In this document: in pieces, positions 43,945 to 51,859 of the stretch
Layout of the letters: every line of letters begins with the position of its first letter
Position numbering within the stretch: the stretch's first letter is position 1
DNA from: Bifidobacterium primatium
GTDB taxonomy: Bacteria; Actinomycetota; Actinomycetes; Actinomycetales; Bifidobacteriaceae
Assembly (NCBI RefSeq): GCF_002802875.1
Contig: NZ_PEBI01000002.1
Location: 199,353-263,352 of the forward strand
Reading direction: 5' to 3'
Length of the DNA: 64,000 nucleotides
The notes under the pieces: generated by a model
What the model saw: only the letters and a program-made list of their open reading frames with translations
The model's database searches: none
Told to the model about the DNA's origin: nothing
Program-made: the position numbers and the translations under genes

Positions 43945-44345
43945 TTGCAATAGGAATGTGAGGGATAACAACCAAGTGTTCGTAAGGTATTCTCCGGCGT
44001 GTCGCAAGACGCGGCGAAAAACACTGCGCACCTTCTCCCGTCACACGAATGATGAGATATCCGTATATCCGATATGCCGATACCCATGAATCGTCATATG
44101 CGAATGCGTCCTTCGATTCGTGCGGCCGTTTCGCGCGCACGAATGTGGATATCCGTCGATATCCTTCGATTCGTGAATTCGTCATATGCTTACGAATCAA
44201 GGGATGCCCGTGTATTTGGCGATTTGCGATGGCGTCGTCTCCCGATGAATGTTGCGATACCGGGCCATCGATGGATTCGTGAACGGGCCATGCGTTCGTG
44301 AACGACGGGATATGCGATATCTGGGGATTCGTGAACGGTTTTGCG
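43945..44345. repeat. Non-coding region with degenerate TTCGTGAACG and ATATCCG repeats
   Basis: I see no gene here. TTCGTGAACG occurs exactly at 44276, 44295 and 44328, with a degenerate copy, CTCGCGAACG, at about 44347. Earlier, two related stretches with ACGAATG, GATATCCGT and CGTCATATGC begin near 44046 and 44137. The base composition is less GC-rich than the genes around it. Confidence 0.5.
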
Positions 44346-44365
44346 CTCGCGAACGGAGGCGTTCG

Positions 44366-45460
44366 TCACACCTCGGTGGTGGAGGCGTAGACGCACAGTT
44401 CGGCGGGAAGCTCCAGCAGCTCGTATGGTGAATCGTCGCCGTCGTAGATGCGTGCGGCGAGCTTGGCGGCGCAGGTGCGTCCCATCCGCACCGGATTCTG
44501 GTCGAGGCAGGTGATGCCGCGGCCGCTGTAGCGCGCCCAGCGCTTGGTGGCGAACGCGCACAGCCCGATATGCCCGTCGAGCGCGGCCGGATATGCCTCG
44601 AATATGTCGCACATGCCGTCCTCGTTGTTCGAGAACAGGCAGACCCTGCGTCCGGCCTGCTCGGCCATGATCCGTTCGAGGCCGGTCGCGAGACCTGCGA
44701 GGTCGTTGTATTCCAGTACTTCGCCGCTGATCGTGCCGCTGATTGCGCCGGTCGCCGTATCGACAGCGCCGGCAATATCGGCAGCACCGGCCGCGCCGGC
44801 AGCCGCACCATGCGCGGCGATATACGACCGGAACGCCGTCACTCGCGTCACTCGCGTGGTGATGGCCGCCGCCGGCTGCGTAACGAACACCACATGGTCG
44901 AACCGCTGGGCGACGAGATGGTCGAGCATCTCGTCGACGCCGGCCGCGTTGTCGGTGGTGATGCAGTCGCAGACCACCGGCTTGATGAATCGGTCGAGCG
45001 TCGCCATCGGCGGGTTGCCGTCCTTCGTGGCGAATTCGGTGAGGTAGTCGTCGTTGTCGCCGGCGGTGTTCACGATGAGGCCGTCCACCTGCGAGTCGAG
45101 CAGCGATTCGATGGCCGCGCGCTCGAGCGCCGGATTGTCGTCGACGTCGCTCACCAGCAGCTGGATGCCGCGCGCCCGGCACTCGGCCTGCATGCCCTTG
45201 AGCAGCTGCGAGCTGAACGGATTGCTGATGTTCGCGATGGTCACGCCGATGAGATGGCTGTTCGAGGCCTTGAGGCTCTGCGCCATCTTGTTCGGCCGGT
45301 AGCCGAGCTCCTCGATGGTGGCGTCGATGCGCTCCTTCGTCTCGGCCGACATGTAGTCGTACTTGCCGTGCAGATACCGCGAGATCGTGGTCTTCGAGAC
45401 CCCCACCGCGGCCGCCACGTCAGCGATGCTGGGCTTGCGGTTCGCCTTTGACTGCCTCAT
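44366..45460 (-). CDS. LacI family regulator of the KDG and hxlAB-type operons
   Basis: The 364-residue repressor has the helix-turn-helix SIADVAAAVGVSKTTISRYL and a KdgR-like linker (YDYMSAETKERIDATIEELGYRPNK, shown in part), followed by the effector domain (LKASNSHLIGVTIANISNPF). An Ala/Gly/Thr-rich insertion of about 30 residues (about 215-245) sits in the effector domain and is atypical. The start at 45460 follows GGAGG. It is flanked by the permease operon on one side and the divergent kdgK-eda genes on the other; ACCGGT sites precede both. Confidence 0.88.
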   Translation of the reverse strand: MRQSKANRKPSIADVAAAVGVSKTTISRYLHGKYDYMSAETKERIDATIEELGYRPNKMAQSLKASNSHLIGVTIANISNPFSSQLLKGMQAECRARGIQLLVSDVDDNPALERAAIESLLDSQVDGLIVNTAGDNDDYLTEFATKDGNPPMATLDRFIKPVVCDCITTDNAAGVDEMLDHLVAQRFDHVVFVTQPAAAITTRVTRVTAFRSYIAAHGAAAGAAGAADIAGAVDTATGAISGTISGEVLEYNDLAGLATGLERIMAEQAGRRVCLFSNNEDGMCDIFEAYPAALDGHIGLCAFATKRWARYSGRGITCLDQNPVRMGRTCAAKLAARIYDGDDSPYELLELPAELCVYASTTEV

Positions 45461-45627
45461 GTCGCAATATCCTCCGTGTGGTGAGAAGCTGCATTCACTG
45501 TACCCGACGCCCGGTGCGGCGCCATGCACGGCGTTTCCGCCGGCGCGTTCGGGTGAACCGGCGTCGAATTTTGAAAAACGTGCCAACAACCGCCTACGAA
45601 AACTACTCTCAGGATAGTATGATGTGT

Positions 45628-45633
45628 ACCGGT
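45628..45633 (+). promoter_or_regulatory. ACCGGT operator upstream of kdgK
   Basis: GTACCGGTTGA here matches the operator words at 43867-43932. It lies just after a TAGTAT -10-like box, where bound repressor would block initiation. Confidence 0.6.
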
Positions 45634-45695
45634 TGAGTTCAAGGTTCGAACTTGGATTGAAAAAACTATACATTGATTGAACAGAGGGATTTCTC

Positions 45696-46679
45696 ATGAC
45701 GTTGAGTGAATCAACTGTGGCTATTAAGCCGGGAAAGGTGCTGCTGGTCGGTGAGGCGATGGCGCTGTTCACCGCTGAGCAGGAAGGCGACCTGGCCGAG
45801 GTCGAGTCGTTCGGCGCCTCGGTGGCCGGCGCCGAGCTGAATGTGTGCGTTGGCCTTTCCCGTCTGGGGCAGAAGCCGGTGTACATGACCAAGCTCGCCC
45901 ACGACCCCGCCGGCGACCGCATCCGCAACTTCATGGAGAAGAACGGCATCGACACCTCGCTCGTCTCCTACAACGACGATCGCCTCACCGGCTTCATGAT
46001 GAAGTCCAAGGTGAGCCACGGCGATCCGAAGACCGCTTACTGGCGCAAGAATTCCGCGGCCTCCACGCTGTCCCCAGCCGATGTGGACGCCGTCGACTTC
46101 TCCGACATCTCGCTGGTGCATCTCACCGGCATCCTGCCCCCGCTGAGCGAGACCACGCTGGCCGCCGCCAAGGAGCTCATCGTCAGGGCCCGCGAGAACG
46201 GCGCCTACGTATCGTTCGACCCGAACCTGCGTCCCGCCATCTGGCCGAGCCTCGACCTCATGCGCAAGACCCTCGTCGAGCTGGCCTCCCAGGCCGACCT
46301 GGTGCTGCCGGGCGTCGGCGAAGGCCGCGAGCTGTTCGGCGCCGACGATCTGGAAAGCACCGCCCAGGCGTTCATCGACAACGGCGCCAAGCTCGTCGTC
46401 GTCAAGGACGGCCCCGCCGGCGCCTACGCCACCGACGGCAAGGAGTCCACGTACGTGCATGGCTTCGTGGTCGACCATGTGGTCGATACGGTCGGCTGCG
46501 GCGACGGCTTCGCCGCCGGCACGCTCTCCGCGCTCATGGACGGCAGGACCGTGGATGAGGCGCTGGAGCGCGGCTGCGCGCTCGGCGCCATCCAGACGCA
46601 GTTCATCTCCGACAACGAGGGCCTGCCGACCCCCGAGGAGCTGAAGGCGTTCACCGAGTCGCACCCGCGCGCGAAGTAG
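45696..46679 (+). CDS. kdgK: 2-keto-3-deoxygluconate kinase (PfkB family)
   Basis: The 327-residue ribokinase-fold enzyme should phosphorylate 2-keto-3-deoxygluconate (KDG) to KDPG. It shows GEAMALFTAEQEG and AGAELNVCVGLSRLG at the N-terminus, SFDPNLRPAIWPSL and the catalytic VDTVGCGDGFAAG, in which Cys replaces the more common Ala. It lies 95 bases before the KDPG aldolase gene and after an ACCGGT operator. KDG comes from mannonate dehydratase (uxuA). The substrate assignment rests on family resemblance and on the eda neighbour. Confidence 0.9.
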   Translation: MTLSESTVAIKPGKVLLVGEAMALFTAEQEGDLAEVESFGASVAGAELNVCVGLSRLGQKPVYMTKLAHDPAGDRIRNFMEKNGIDTSLVSYNDDRLTGFMMKSKVSHGDPKTAYWRKNSAASTLSPADVDAVDFSDISLVHLTGILPPLSETTLAAAKELIVRARENGAYVSFDPNLRPAIWPSLDLMRKTLVELASQADLVLPGVGEGRELFGADDLESTAQAFIDNGAKLVVVKDGPAGAYATDGKESTYVHGFVVDHVVDTVGCGDGFAAGTLSALMDGRTVDEALERGCALGAIQTQFISDNEGLPTPEELKAFTESHPRAK

Positions 46680-46774
46680 GCGCAGAGTCGGAAGCGGAAG
46701 CAAACGCAAGTCGTGCATGATCGAACGCAAGCGCGATAATCAACCTGTTGGCAATAACTCAAAGGAGTATCACT

Positions 46775-47440
46775 ATGGCAGATAAGACCAACGAAGAGCA
46801 GCTGGCCTACTTCTCCGAGCTTGGAGTCGTCCCGCTGGTCACGCTGCACAGCGTGGAGGAGGCCGTTCCGCTGGCCCAGGCCCTCGAGCGCGGCGGCATC
46901 CCGGTGGCCGAGGTCACCTTCCGTTCCCCGTACGCCATCGAAGGCATGAAGCGCATCCGCGACGAAGTGCCGGGCGTCACCCTGGTCGCCGGCACCGTGC
47001 ACACCGTCGAGCAGGCCAAGGCCTCCATCGAGGCCGGCTGCAAGGGCCTGGTCACCCCGGCCTTCACCCGCAGCATCGTGGACTACGCCCTCGAGAACGA
47101 CATCCTCGTCCTCCCCGGCACCGCCGTCCCGTCCGACGTGGACGACGCCTACCAGCTGGGCCTGCGCTACGTGAAGTTCTTCCCGGCCGAGGCCTACGGC
47201 GGCGTGAAGACCCTCAAGGCCCTCAACGGCCCGTTCGCCGAGATGAAGTTCCTGCCCACCGGCGGCGTGAGCCTGAAGAACGCCGAGGAGTACATCAGCC
47301 TCAACAACGTGTTCGCCATCGGCGGCTCCTTCCCGGTGCCGTCCGCCGCGCAGAAGGCCCACGACTGGGACGCCATCGCCCAGGCCTGCGCCGACGCCCG
47401 CGCCCTCGTCAAGCCGATCATCGACAAGAAGAACGCCTGA
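46775..47440 (+). CDS. eda: KDPG/KHG aldolase
   Basis: The 221-residue class I aldolase splits 2-keto-3-deoxy-6-phosphogluconate into pyruvate and glyceraldehyde 3-phosphate. The catalytic Glu46 (VAEVTFRSP) and Schiff-base Lys134 (RYVKFFPAEAYGG) match the E. coli Eda positions within one residue. Phosphate-binding LPTGGV and IGGS follow. The start at 46775 is behind AAAGGAG. It completes glucuronate breakdown. In an organism whose hexose route is the phosphoketolase shunt, this gives a separate entry to lower glycolysis. Confidence 0.95.
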   Translation: MADKTNEEQLAYFSELGVVPLVTLHSVEEAVPLAQALERGGIPVAEVTFRSPYAIEGMKRIRDEVPGVTLVAGTVHTVEQAKASIEAGCKGLVTPAFTRSIVDYALENDILVLPGTAVPSDVDDAYQLGLRYVKFFPAEAYGGVKTLKALNGPFAEMKFLPTGGVSLKNAEEYISLNNVFAIGGSFPVPSAAQKAHDWDAIAQACADARALVKPIIDKKNA

Positions 47441-47487
47441 TTCCGACGGCCTGACTTCGATCGATGCATCGGTCGATGATTATCGAA

Positions 47488-47523
47488 CGCCCGCATCCGC
47501 CGATTACGGCGATGCGGGCGCTT
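47488..47523 (+). terminator. Terminator after eda
   Basis: CGCCCGCATC pairs with GATGCGGGCG around a CGCCGATTACGGC loop that can itself pair; CTTTCG follows. Confidence 0.75.
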
Positions 47524-47650
47524 TCGTATCGGCATCCTCGTTTTTCGTTGATATTCCGCCTTTTTTGCGGTTTTGCGGCGGCGTCGCCGCAAGCCGGCGA
47601 ACGCCGTCGTGATGTTGCCATGGCGTTGCCAAACGAATGCCGTTTTCGGA

Positions 47651-47666
47651 TGTGACCGCTATCACA
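47651..47666 (+). promoter_or_regulatory. CRP/GlxR-like palindrome TGTGA-N6-TCACA
   Basis: TGTGACCGCTATCACA is an exact match to the CRP/GlxR consensus, about 260 bases before the GPH symporter start. The 486-base gap 47441-47926 otherwise holds the eda terminator, a GGACC/GGTCC hairpin (47882-47896) near the ribosome site, and no gene. Confidence 0.5.
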
Positions 47667-47926
47667 CTTGATATGCAAATTATGGCAACGCACGACGGCA
47701 AATGCCGGCAAGGGCCACAATGAACATGAAACTACTTCTCGAAAGTGGAAGGTCGTCATCGACGTCCGCGCACTGGCAGCGCGGATGACGGACGGTGATT
47801 CGTCAAACCTGGCAGTAAGGCGGATCCTCGGGACGGCCAGCGGTGCAAGGGAGCACTCTTGCACCCGAATGAAGCTAACGCGGACCATGAAGGTCCGTGT
47901 TGGAGAAGGAAAGGGTAAAAAACAAA

Positions 47927-49474
47927 ATGGCCTCCAACCTTAACAAGTGGCCCTACAAGGCTCACGAAATCAACATCGGTCGTGGTATCCAGTACGGCAT
48001 GCTCGACCTCATGGGCGGCGGCTGGAACAACATCGTTTCCGGCGTCATCTTCGCATACCTGACCCTGGCACAGGGCTTCAACCCCGCAATCGCCGGTGGC
48101 ATCGCCGCCGCCGGTCGTATCGTGGACTGCATCTGGAACCTGTTCCTCGGCCTGATCACCGATAACTTCTACCACACCAAGCTCGGTCAGAAGTTCGGCC
48201 GTCGTCACTTCTTCATGCTGCTCGGCCTGATCCTGTTCGCCTGCGTGTTCCCGCTGTTCTGGATCAACTCCACCTCCGCGGCCTACTACCTCGCGGTCTA
48301 CATCGCCATGGAGGTCATCATCGCCATGATGATCGTCCCGTGGGAGTGCCTGCCCACCGAGATGACCCGTGACTACACGCTGCGCACCACGCTGTCCGGT
48401 TCCCGCATGGTGATCTCCGCCACCGGCACCGCCCTCGTGTTCCTCATCCTGGCCGCCCTGAAGCAGGCCAACAACCCGAACTCCTACCTGATCGCCGGCA
48501 TCGCATGGACCGTCCTGTTCGTGGTCGCCATCGCCATCTCCACGTTCGGCACCTGGGAGCGCCCGCTCACCGAGGAGTTCATCAAGGAGCTCGAGTCCCG
48601 TCCGAAGCAGTCCGTCGGCCAGTTCCTCAAGGAATCCGTCACCGGCTACGTCGACACCTTCAAGAACCAGGCCTTCCGTACGCACCTGGCCGTCTACCTG
48701 CTGTCCTTCACCGGCAAGGACTTCTACTCCACGCTGCTGCCGACCTTCATCGTCTGCTGCATCTCCGGCGCCGGCGAGTCCTGGCCGTGGACCTTCCAGG
48801 CCATGTCCATCCTCGGCATCCCGATGACGATCCTGTGCGCCAAGCTCATGATCTCCCACGGTCCGCGCTTCCTGTTCCGCCTGAGCTACGTCTCCATCCT
48901 CGTGGCCATGGTCGCCTACGTCGGCGTGTGGGCCGCCGGCATCCACAACCCGTTCTGGATCTTCCTCATCGTCTCCATCGTGTACCAGTGCGGTCGCGCC
49001 ACCCTGGAGTTCACCCCGTGGAACCTGTTCCCGTTCATGCCTGACGTCGACTACATCATGACCCGTGGCGACCGTGCCGGCCTCTACGCCTCCGTGATGA
49101 CCTTCTTCCGCAAGTCCACCGGCGCCATCGCCACGTGGGTCGCCGGTCTGCTCCTCGAGTTCACCGGTTACAAGGCCGACACCATGAAGAACTTCCAGAC
49201 CACCCCGCACAACGTGCAGGTCGGCATCGTGCTCGTGTTCTTCCTCGGCACCTGCGTCCTGATCGCCTGGGCCCTGTGGATGTCCCGCCGCATCTACCTC
49301 GACCGTGAGACCCACGGCATCCTGAAGGCCGAGATCGAGCGTCTCGAGGCCGGCGGCTCCAAGGCCGACGTCACTCCGGAAGCCCGCAAGATCGCCGAGG
49401 AGCTCACCGGTCACCCGTACGAGAAGCTCTGGCCGGATCTGGACAAGAACGGCCTGCCGATCGAGAAGATCTGA
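47927..49474 (+). CDS. GPH-family glycoside/uronide:cation symporter
   Basis: The 515-residue membrane protein has 12 predicted helices and the GPH layout: an N-terminal GRGIQYGMLDLMGGGWNN, RIVDCIWNLFLGLITDNF and GQKFGRRHFF loops, and the C-terminal ATLEFTPWNLFPFMPDVDY segment. It is about 50 residues longer than MelB, with a hydrophilic C-terminal tail (about 465-515). The ATG at 47927 was preferred over an upstream GTG because it follows GGAGAAGGAAAGGG. Next to eda and kdgK, it probably imports a uronate, glucuronide or aldonate. Confidence 0.85.
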   Translation: MASNLNKWPYKAHEINIGRGIQYGMLDLMGGGWNNIVSGVIFAYLTLAQGFNPAIAGGIAAAGRIVDCIWNLFLGLITDNFYHTKLGQKFGRRHFFMLLGLILFACVFPLFWINSTSAAYYLAVYIAMEVIIAMMIVPWECLPTEMTRDYTLRTTLSGSRMVISATGTALVFLILAALKQANNPNSYLIAGIAWTVLFVVAIAISTFGTWERPLTEEFIKELESRPKQSVGQFLKESVTGYVDTFKNQAFRTHLAVYLLSFTGKDFYSTLLPTFIVCCISGAGESWPWTFQAMSILGIPMTILCAKLMISHGPRFLFRLSYVSILVAMVAYVGVWAAGIHNPFWIFLIVSIVYQCGRATLEFTPWNLFPFMPDVDYIMTRGDRAGLYASVMTFFRKSTGAIATWVAGLLLEFTGYKADTMKNFQTTPHNVQVGIVLVFFLGTCVLIAWALWMSRRIYLDRETHGILKAEIERLEAGGSKADVTPEARKIAEELTGHPYEKLWPDLDKNGLPIEKI

Positions 49475-49521
49475 TGATCGCCAGGATCTGAAGATCCCAT
49501 AACGGACCTGTTCCGTTCCCC

Positions 49522-49558
49522 GAGCCGCGCGACGCGATTCGCCGAACGCGGCTCTTTC
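49522..49558 (+). terminator. Terminator-like hairpin after the GPH symporter
   Basis: GAGCCGCG pairs with CGCGGCTC over 17 bases, with TTT following. It may only attenuate, because the next gene starts 28 bases later. Confidence 0.5.
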
Positions 49559-49585
49559 CATACCTTTCAACGAAAGAAGCAAATC

Positions 49586-50020
49586 ATGTCACAGATCATC
49601 CTCTACAACGAGAAGATCGACAAGATGGTGTTCATCCAGGCCGAGCTCAACGACGGTAAGGTCTCCTTCACGGGTCTCGACCAGGCCGGCGAACTCGACT
49701 TCGCCACCCCGGCCGATAAGATCGAGCCGACGCTCGCCGCGCTGACGACCGCCGACACCTTCACCCTCAACGAGGGCCTTGACGGCAAGTTCAAGTCCAT
49801 GACCTACGGCGAGTGGGAGGCCCTGCGCTGCGCCCAGGCCTCCGCCGGCATCAAGGCCAAGGTCGACGAGCTCGACGTCGCCGACGACGTGAAGGCCGAG
49901 ATCAAGGGCTTCTTCGACTCCTTCACCGAGTCGATGACCGTCAAGTACATCCAGGGCAAGCGCTCCTGGGGCCAGATCTACGGCGAACTGTTCGACGACT
50001 TCGCCAAGCTCGCCAAGTAG
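49586..50020 (+). CDS. Small acidic protein of unknown function
   Basis: I do not recognise this 144-residue protein. It is soluble, acidic and without signal peptide, membrane helix or Cys. Predicted structure is an N-terminal beta region (about 1-35, MVFIQAELNDGKVSFTGLDQ) followed by amphipathic helices, with KYIQGKRSWGQIYGELFDDF near the C-terminus. Codon use matches highly expressed neighbours, and an AAAGAAG site precedes the ATG, so it is a real gene. It follows the GPH symporter by 111 bases and precedes a strong terminator. It may be an accessory or regulatory protein of uronate uptake, but this is guesswork. Confidence 0.7.
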   Translation: MSQIILYNEKIDKMVFIQAELNDGKVSFTGLDQAGELDFATPADKIEPTLAALTTADTFTLNEGLDGKFKSMTYGEWEALRCAQASAGIKAKVDELDVADDVKAEIKGFFDSFTESMTVKYIQGKRSWGQIYGELFDDFAKLAK

Positions 50021-50169
50021 TTCCCGTCGAGTGCGGAAGCCGGCCGGCTGACCGGCTCCCTCCATACCCCATCGAACGGTTCCGTGACGTGCAACGGGTT
50101 GCGTGCGTCATGAGACCGTCCGATGTCCGTCCTCGCGGTTTGTGATCGGTTTTACCGCGAAGTCATGTC

Positions 50170-50203
50170 ACCCGCCTGCCGCTCTCCTCGGCAGGCGGGT
50201 TTC
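50170..50203 (+). terminator. Terminator before repeat locus 2
   Basis: ACCCGCCTGCC and GGCAGGCGGGT form a perfect 11-bp stem with a 9-base loop, followed by TTCTTTC. Confidence 0.85.
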
Positions 50204-50214
50204 TTTCGTTCTGC

Positions 50215-50402
50215 GGCGGTTATAACGCATACGTGCGAAAAAACCGCCGCTGTGTGCCACTGAGTGGCGGTTATAACGCACTCATACGAAAAAGCCGACG
50301 CTGGGGAAGGCCATGTGGTGGTTATAACGCACTGGTGCGCAAAAGCCGCCGCTGCGTGCCACTGAGTGGCGGTTATAACGCATGCGTCCCAACCGACGTG
50401 GA
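50215..50402. repeat. 51-bp tandem GGTTATAACGCA repeat array, locus 2
   Basis: Cores begin at 50218, 50269, 50320 and 50371, exactly 51 bases apart. Units 1 and 3 share ACCGCCGCTG or GCCGCCGCTG and TGCCACTGAGTGGC between cores; unit 2 is diverged. CCGCC in each unit can pair with GGCGG before the next core, whereas locus 1 uses CCGAC/GTCGG. The last unit has a C-rich ending (CGTCCCAACCGACG), similar to the last unit of locus 1 (GCCCCAACCTCGAC). The array lies between a terminator and the 3' end of a convergent LacI gene. Confidence 0.82.
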
Positions 50403-50442
50403 AAACGTGGGGTAGGGGCATCGGCCGGTCTCGGTACGCTTC

Positions 50443-51519
50443 TCATGCACGCGGGGAACCCGATGCCGCGCCCATGCTCGCACGCCGTACGAACCGCGAA
50501 CGCAGCACCACCGGCGCCAGGGCGTCGTCGCCGCTGTGCAGCACCTGCCCGATGACGCGCCGGGCCGCCTCCCGCGCCAGCTCCTGCCTCGGCACCGCGA
50601 TGCTCGCCAGCTTCGGCGAGCACACCTCGCACAGGGGTATGTCGTCGATGCCCACCACCGAAACGTCGTCGGGAACGGAAAGCCCATGGGCCTCGAGGAA
50701 CGTCATGAACGCATAGGCCACCTCGTCGTTGTAGGCCACTGCAGCCGTCGTGGGCCGTGCGAGGAACTCCTCGAACGCCTCCTCCGATTCCGGACCGACC
50801 GGATACGCGTGGGAGGTTCGTCGCAGCCGAATTCCCATGCGCCGGCACGCCGCCCGCAGCGCATTCGCCCGCAACCCGTTCTGCCAGGCCTGCCGTGTGC
50901 CGGCGATGTACGTCACCTCGCGGTGCCCGAGCTCCGCAAGCGCGGACACCGCGTCCATAATCGCCGGACCGTCATCGGCGTACAGCGACTGCACCCCGCC
51001 GACCGCACGGTTCATCACCGCCAGCGGCCGTGACTGCGCGAGCTTGCGGATGGTGGCGTCCGGCAGTCGGGGTGCGCACAGTATCATGCCGTCCACATGG
51101 GGGATGGCCCGTGTGGCGATTGCACGCTCGGAATGGGGGCTTTCCTCCGTCTCCGAGACCATCAGACCGAAGTTCCGGCGGCTGCATTCACGTTGCACGG
51201 CCCGTGCGATCTGCGAATACACGGGGTTGCCCAGGTCGTTGACGGTCAGGGAGATAAGGCCGGCTAGGCGGTCCTCCACGCGCGGGCGAATGGCCTGCGC
51301 ATGATAGCCGAGTCGTTCGGCGACCGCTCGCACATGACCCGACGTGCGCACGTTGACGCGGTCGGGGTAGCGGAACGTGCGCGAGACCGTGGCGATGGAG
51401 ACGCCGGCCGCCCTCGCCACGTCCGTTATCGTGACCGGCCCGGCCTCACGGCCGTCGCCGGGGGATTCGGCATGCGCCCCGACGACGTGGCCGTCGTCTT
51501 CGTCGTGAACACTGCTCAT
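50443..51519 (-). CDS. LacI family regulator (paralogue 2)
   Basis: The 358-residue repressor has an acidic N-terminal tail, the helix-turn-helix TITDVARAAGVSIATVSRTF and an effector domain ending in PDDVSVVGIDDIPLCEVCSP. Segments such as RPLAVMNRAVGGVQSLYADD, LGHREVTYIAGTRQAWQNG and RPTTAAVAYNDE show close kinship to the regulators at 29079-30194 and 54421-55437. It is divergent from a MATE exporter, with an operator-like 33-bp palindrome between them. Its 3' end borders the 51-bp repeat array. Confidence 0.9.
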   Translation of the reverse strand: MSSVHDEDDGHVVGAHAESPGDGREAGPVTITDVARAAGVSIATVSRTFRYPDRVNVRTSGHVRAVAERLGYHAQAIRPRVEDRLAGLISLTVNDLGNPVYSQIARAVQRECSRRNFGLMVSETEESPHSERAIATRAIPHVDGMILCAPRLPDATIRKLAQSRPLAVMNRAVGGVQSLYADDGPAIMDAVSALAELGHREVTYIAGTRQAWQNGLRANALRAACRRMGIRLRRTSHAYPVGPESEEAFEEFLARPTTAAVAYNDEVAYAFMTFLEAHGLSVPDDVSVVGIDDIPLCEVCSPKLASIAVPRQELAREAARRVIGQVLHSGDDALAPVVLRSRFVRRASMGAASGSPRA

Positions 51520-51545
51520 GGTCGTTCATCGTAGTCGGTCGTCGT

Positions 51546-51578
51546 GTTTTTCCACGTTTTGGAAAACCGTGGAAAAAC
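51546..51578. promoter_or_regulatory. 33-bp LacI-type operator between regulator 2 and the MATE gene
   Basis: GTTTTTCCACG and CGTGGAAAAAC are perfect 11-bp inverted arms flanking TTTTGGAAAAC. The GGAAAAC-CG-TGGAAA word matches sites at 30231-30252, 55580-55594 and 58234-58249. The following 280 bases up to the MATE start contain no credible gene. Confidence 0.6.
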
Positions 51579-51859
51579 AACGACGGCATCGCAAAGCCTT
51601 TTTTACGATGAATGACGTCGATGCCCATAGGGCATCCATCGGGCAGGCGCATCGCCCGTCACTGCCAGGATCTACGGCGGGGACGTCTGCCTCGGGGATG
51701 GCGCATGTGGACTTGCCCGCGGACGTGGGCCGCCGATCGGAGGTCATGGCGGCACGTCGCGGGAATCCCCGTGCGCATGGAATTATCCTCGCCGAATGTC
51801 CTCCTCCGGGAATGGCGGTCGAATCCACAACGAACCAACGCCATGCCAAAGGAGGTGCC

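Noticed and set aside
47897-47926. GTG start for the GPH symporter
   Set aside because: The extension adds only charged residues and removes the purine-rich ribosome site that serves the ATG at 47927.
50215-50402. CRISPR array
   Set aside because: Units are 51 bp with only a 12-bp strict core, the intervening sequence is partly conserved between units, and no cas genes are present.
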